This document shows positions 62,371 to 64,000 of a DNA stretch of 64,000 bases, in pieces. Below the pieces are notes generated by a model, which saw nothing but the letters and a program-made list of their open reading frames with translations, was not told the origin of the DNA and made no database searches. The position numbers and the translations under genes are program-made. This stretch comes from Chitinophaga pinensis (GTDB lineage Bacteria > Bacteroidota > Bacteroidia > Chitinophagales > Chitinophagaceae): contig LR632930.1 of the NCBI GenBank assembly GCA_902167325.1, forward strand, positions 2,356,001-2,420,000, given 5' to 3'. The first letter of the stretch is position 1, and each line of letters begins with the position of its first letter.

Positions 62371-63291
62371 GGCGATGGCCCGGGCCTGCTCCACGTCGTT
62401 TTTCATCTGAACGATGAGCGCTTCCACATTGTCAAACTTCCGGTCTGACCGGATGAATGCCAGAAAATCGACCCGGATGGGCGATCCATATATTTCCCTG
62501 TCAAAATCCAGGATAAACACTTCTATACGCAGCTCCGTACCGTTGAAGGTAGGGCGGGTGCCGATGTTGAGCGCGCCTTTATGCAGGTGCCCGTCTCCCG
62601 TATCAACGGTAACGGCGTACACACCCTGTGCGGGAATCAGCTTCCGGTAATCGTTCAGCTGGATGTTGGCGGTAGGGAAGCCCAGCTGGCGGCCCATTTT
62701 ATCGCCATGTACCACCACTCCGTTCAGGAAGTAAGGATATCCGAGCAGCTCACTGGCCAGCGCCACATCGCCTTCCTGCAGACTTTTACGGATACGGGTA
62801 GAACTCACAGCCGCATCGTGGATCACCTGTTGAGGGATCTCCAGCAGCTGAAAACCATATTTCTCCTGCTCCGCTTCCAGCAGCTCCAGTCCACCTTCCC
62901 GGTTGTGGCCAAATCGGTGATCGTACCCGATAATGATAGTGTGGGGACGGAAAGTACTGATGAGGAAATCTTCGAGGTAAGCCGTGGCAGAGAGTTCTGA
63001 GAACTCCCGGGTAAAAGGTACCACTACGAGGTGATGGATGCCCCAATGGGCCAGGAGGGAGATCTTTTCTTCGAGGGTAGTGAGCAGCAGGACGGATTTG
63101 TCGCCCGCCAGTACTTCCCTCGGATGGGGATCGAAAGTAATAATAACCGTTTCTCCGTTGCAGGCAGCCGCAGCCTCCTGCAATTGCTGCAGAATGTGCT
63201 GGTGGCCGGTATGGACACCGTCGAAAGTACCGATCGTGATGACGGCGTTCCGGAATGCGGGTAAATTATTTAATTGGCTGTGGACCTGCAT
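62359..63291 (-). CDS. ribF: Bifunctional riboflavin kinase/FAD synthetase
   Basis: 310 aa. The N-terminal FMN adenylyltransferase domain has ITIGTFDGVHTGHQHIL (about 18-34) and IIGYDHRFGHNREG (about 125-138). The C-terminal riboflavin kinase domain has VVHGDKMGRQLGFPTANIQL (about 190-209) and the catalytic GVYAVTVDTG stretch. The ATG at 63291 is used, since the 51 residues gained upstream are not family-like and would run over the promoter. Confidence 0.95.
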   Translation of the reverse strand: MQVHSQLNNLPAFRNAVITIGTFDGVHTGHQHILQQLQEAAAACNGETVIITFDPHPREVLAGDKSVLLLTTLEEKISLLAHWGIHHLVVVPFTREFSELSATAYLEDFLISTFRPHTIIIGYDHRFGHNREGGLELLEAEQEKYGFQLLEIPQQVIHDAAVSSTRIRKSLQEGDVALASELLGYPYFLNGVVVHGDKMGRQLGFPTANIQLNDYRKLIPAQGVYAVTVDTGDGHLHKGALNIGTRPTFNGTELRIEVFILDFDREIYGSPIRVDFLAFIRSDRKFDNVEALIVQMKNDVEQARAIASRP

Positions 63292-63323
63292 GGTTAAACG
63301 ATCATATTTGCAAAAACGCCGTG

Positions 63324-63352
63324 CAAATCTAAATGTTTTGACGGGATTACAA
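63324..63352 (-). promoter_or_regulatory. Promoter of ribF
   Basis: On the minus strand TTG (63352-63350), 18 bp, TAGATTTG (63331-63324): exact consensus, about 33 bp before the ribF ATG. Confidence 0.8.
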
Positions 63353-63360
63353 TACTTTTG
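63353..63360 (+). promoter_or_regulatory. -7 promoter element of purM
   Basis: TACTTTTG matches TAnnTTTG and lies 28 bp before the purM GTG. It abuts the ribF promoter, so the two divergent promoters may interfere. Confidence 0.55.
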
Positions 63361-63387
63361 CATCTTAATCGCAAACAAAGCACTACC

Positions 63388-64000
63388 GTGGACCAGAACC
63401 TTTACGCCAAAAGAGGCGTTTCCGCCGGCAAGGAGGATGTGCACAACGCCATCCGCAATATCGACAAGGGATTATTCCCCCAGGCCTTCTGTAAGATCAT
63501 CCCCGACCTGCTGGGGGGCGATCCTGAGTGGTGCAATATCATGCATGCAGACGGGGCGGGCACCAAATCCTCCCTCGCTTACGCTTACTGGAAAGAAACG
63601 GGCGACCTCAGCGTTTGGCGCGGCATAGCGCAGGACGCGATTATCATGAATACGGATGATCTCCTCTGCGTGGGTGCTACGGACAATATCCTCCTGTCAT
63701 CCACCATCGGCCGCAATAAAAACCTCATCCCCGGCGAAGTGATCGCTGCTATCATCAACGGTACCGAAGAAATCCTCGAAGAGCTTCGCTCTTACGGCAT
63801 GGGCATCTACAGCACCGGTGGCGAAACTGCGGATGTGGGCGACCTGGTACGTACCATCATTGTAGACTCTACCGTTACCGCGCGCATGAAACGTGCTGAT
63901 GTGATCTCGAACGACCGTATCCAGGCCGGAGATGTAGTAGTAGGTCTCGCCTCTTCGGGCCAGGCTTCCTATGAACGCGAGTACAATGGCGGTATGGGTT
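63388..64000 (+). CDS. purM: Phosphoribosylformylglycinamidine cyclo-ligase (AIR synthase), 3' part missing
   Basis: The first 204 codons are present; the gene runs off the right edge. It makes aminoimidazole ribotide in purine synthesis. RGVSAGKEDVHNAIRNIDKG, NIMHADGAGTKSSLAYAYWK, MNTDDLLCVGATDNIL and YSTGGETADVGDLVRTI match the Bacteroidota PurM form. The start is a GTG at 63388, as no ATG precedes the conserved N-terminus. Confidence 0.92.
   Translation, partial: MDQNLYAKRGVSAGKEDVHNAIRNIDKGLFPQAFCKIIPDLLGGDPEWCNIMHADGAGTKSSLAYAYWKETGDLSVWRGIAQDAIIMNTDDLLCVGATDNILLSSTIGRNKNLIPGEVIAAIINGTEEILEELRSYGMGIYSTGGETADVGDLVRTIIVDSTVTARMKRADVISNDRIQAGDVVVGLASSGQASYEREYNGGMG

Overview
The window comes from a Bacteroidota genome, most likely Chitinophagaceae (Chitinophaga-like). 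The evidence is a SusC/SusD pair, type IX secretion features (a PorV-type porin and a C-terminal sorting domain on a giant secreted protein), promoters of the Bacteroidota form TTG-N17-23-TAnnTTTG, and an arginine operon using the acylornithine carbamoyltransferase route. It also carries a TPP riboswitch upstream of a TonB receptor and a three-subunit succinate dehydrogenase. No rRNA, insertion sequence, prophage or CRISPR array was seen. Two tRNA genes, both initiator tRNA-fMet, are present.

Layout. 1-23260 is a carbohydrate and glycoprotein region: a partial phosphatase, a minus-strand run (sugar MFS transporter, ROK kinase, glycosylasparaginase, CutC), a second sugar MFS transporter and galactokinase on the plus strand, then a minus-strand SusC-SusD-giant MBG protein-PorV cluster, a GH109 alpha-N-acetylgalactosaminidase and, divergent from it, a GH29 alpha-L-fucosidase. 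23348-32634 is a complete arginine biosynthesis operon with its own strong promoter, a roughly 275-nt leader, two GNAT acyltransferases, argG, argC, argD, argF', argB, argE and argH. 32661-37420 holds a divergent membrane protein/AraC regulator pair, the riboswitch-controlled TonB receptor and an SSB protein. 37421-39000 is poor in genes and holds the two tRNA-fMet copies and a striking repeat hairpin. 39190-43601 holds era-der and several small envelope proteins, two with sigma-54-like promoters. 43671-47650 holds a C-terminal processing protease and a MurNAc recycling pair. 47755-51199 is sdhCAB. 51390-64000 is a mixed housekeeping stretch (lipoprotein, exported oxidoreductase, oligopeptidase, HdeD, ABC-F, receiver protein, exonuclease, holA, ribF, partial purM).

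How the genes fit together. The left third looks like a system that strips fucose, GalNAc and Asn-linked GlcNAc from glycoproteins, imports the sugars by MFS permeases and phosphorylates them. The arginine operon makes arginine through N-acylated intermediates, but the carbamoyltransferase carries Thr at the position that separates N-acetyl from N-succinyl substrates in the characterised enzymes.

The most unusual signal is a pair of intergenic elements (6819-6903 and 38289-38384) with unrelated sequences but the same geometry: at least three 11-bp direct repeats, a 19-nt spacer, then three inverted copies of the same unit. I know no named element with this design.
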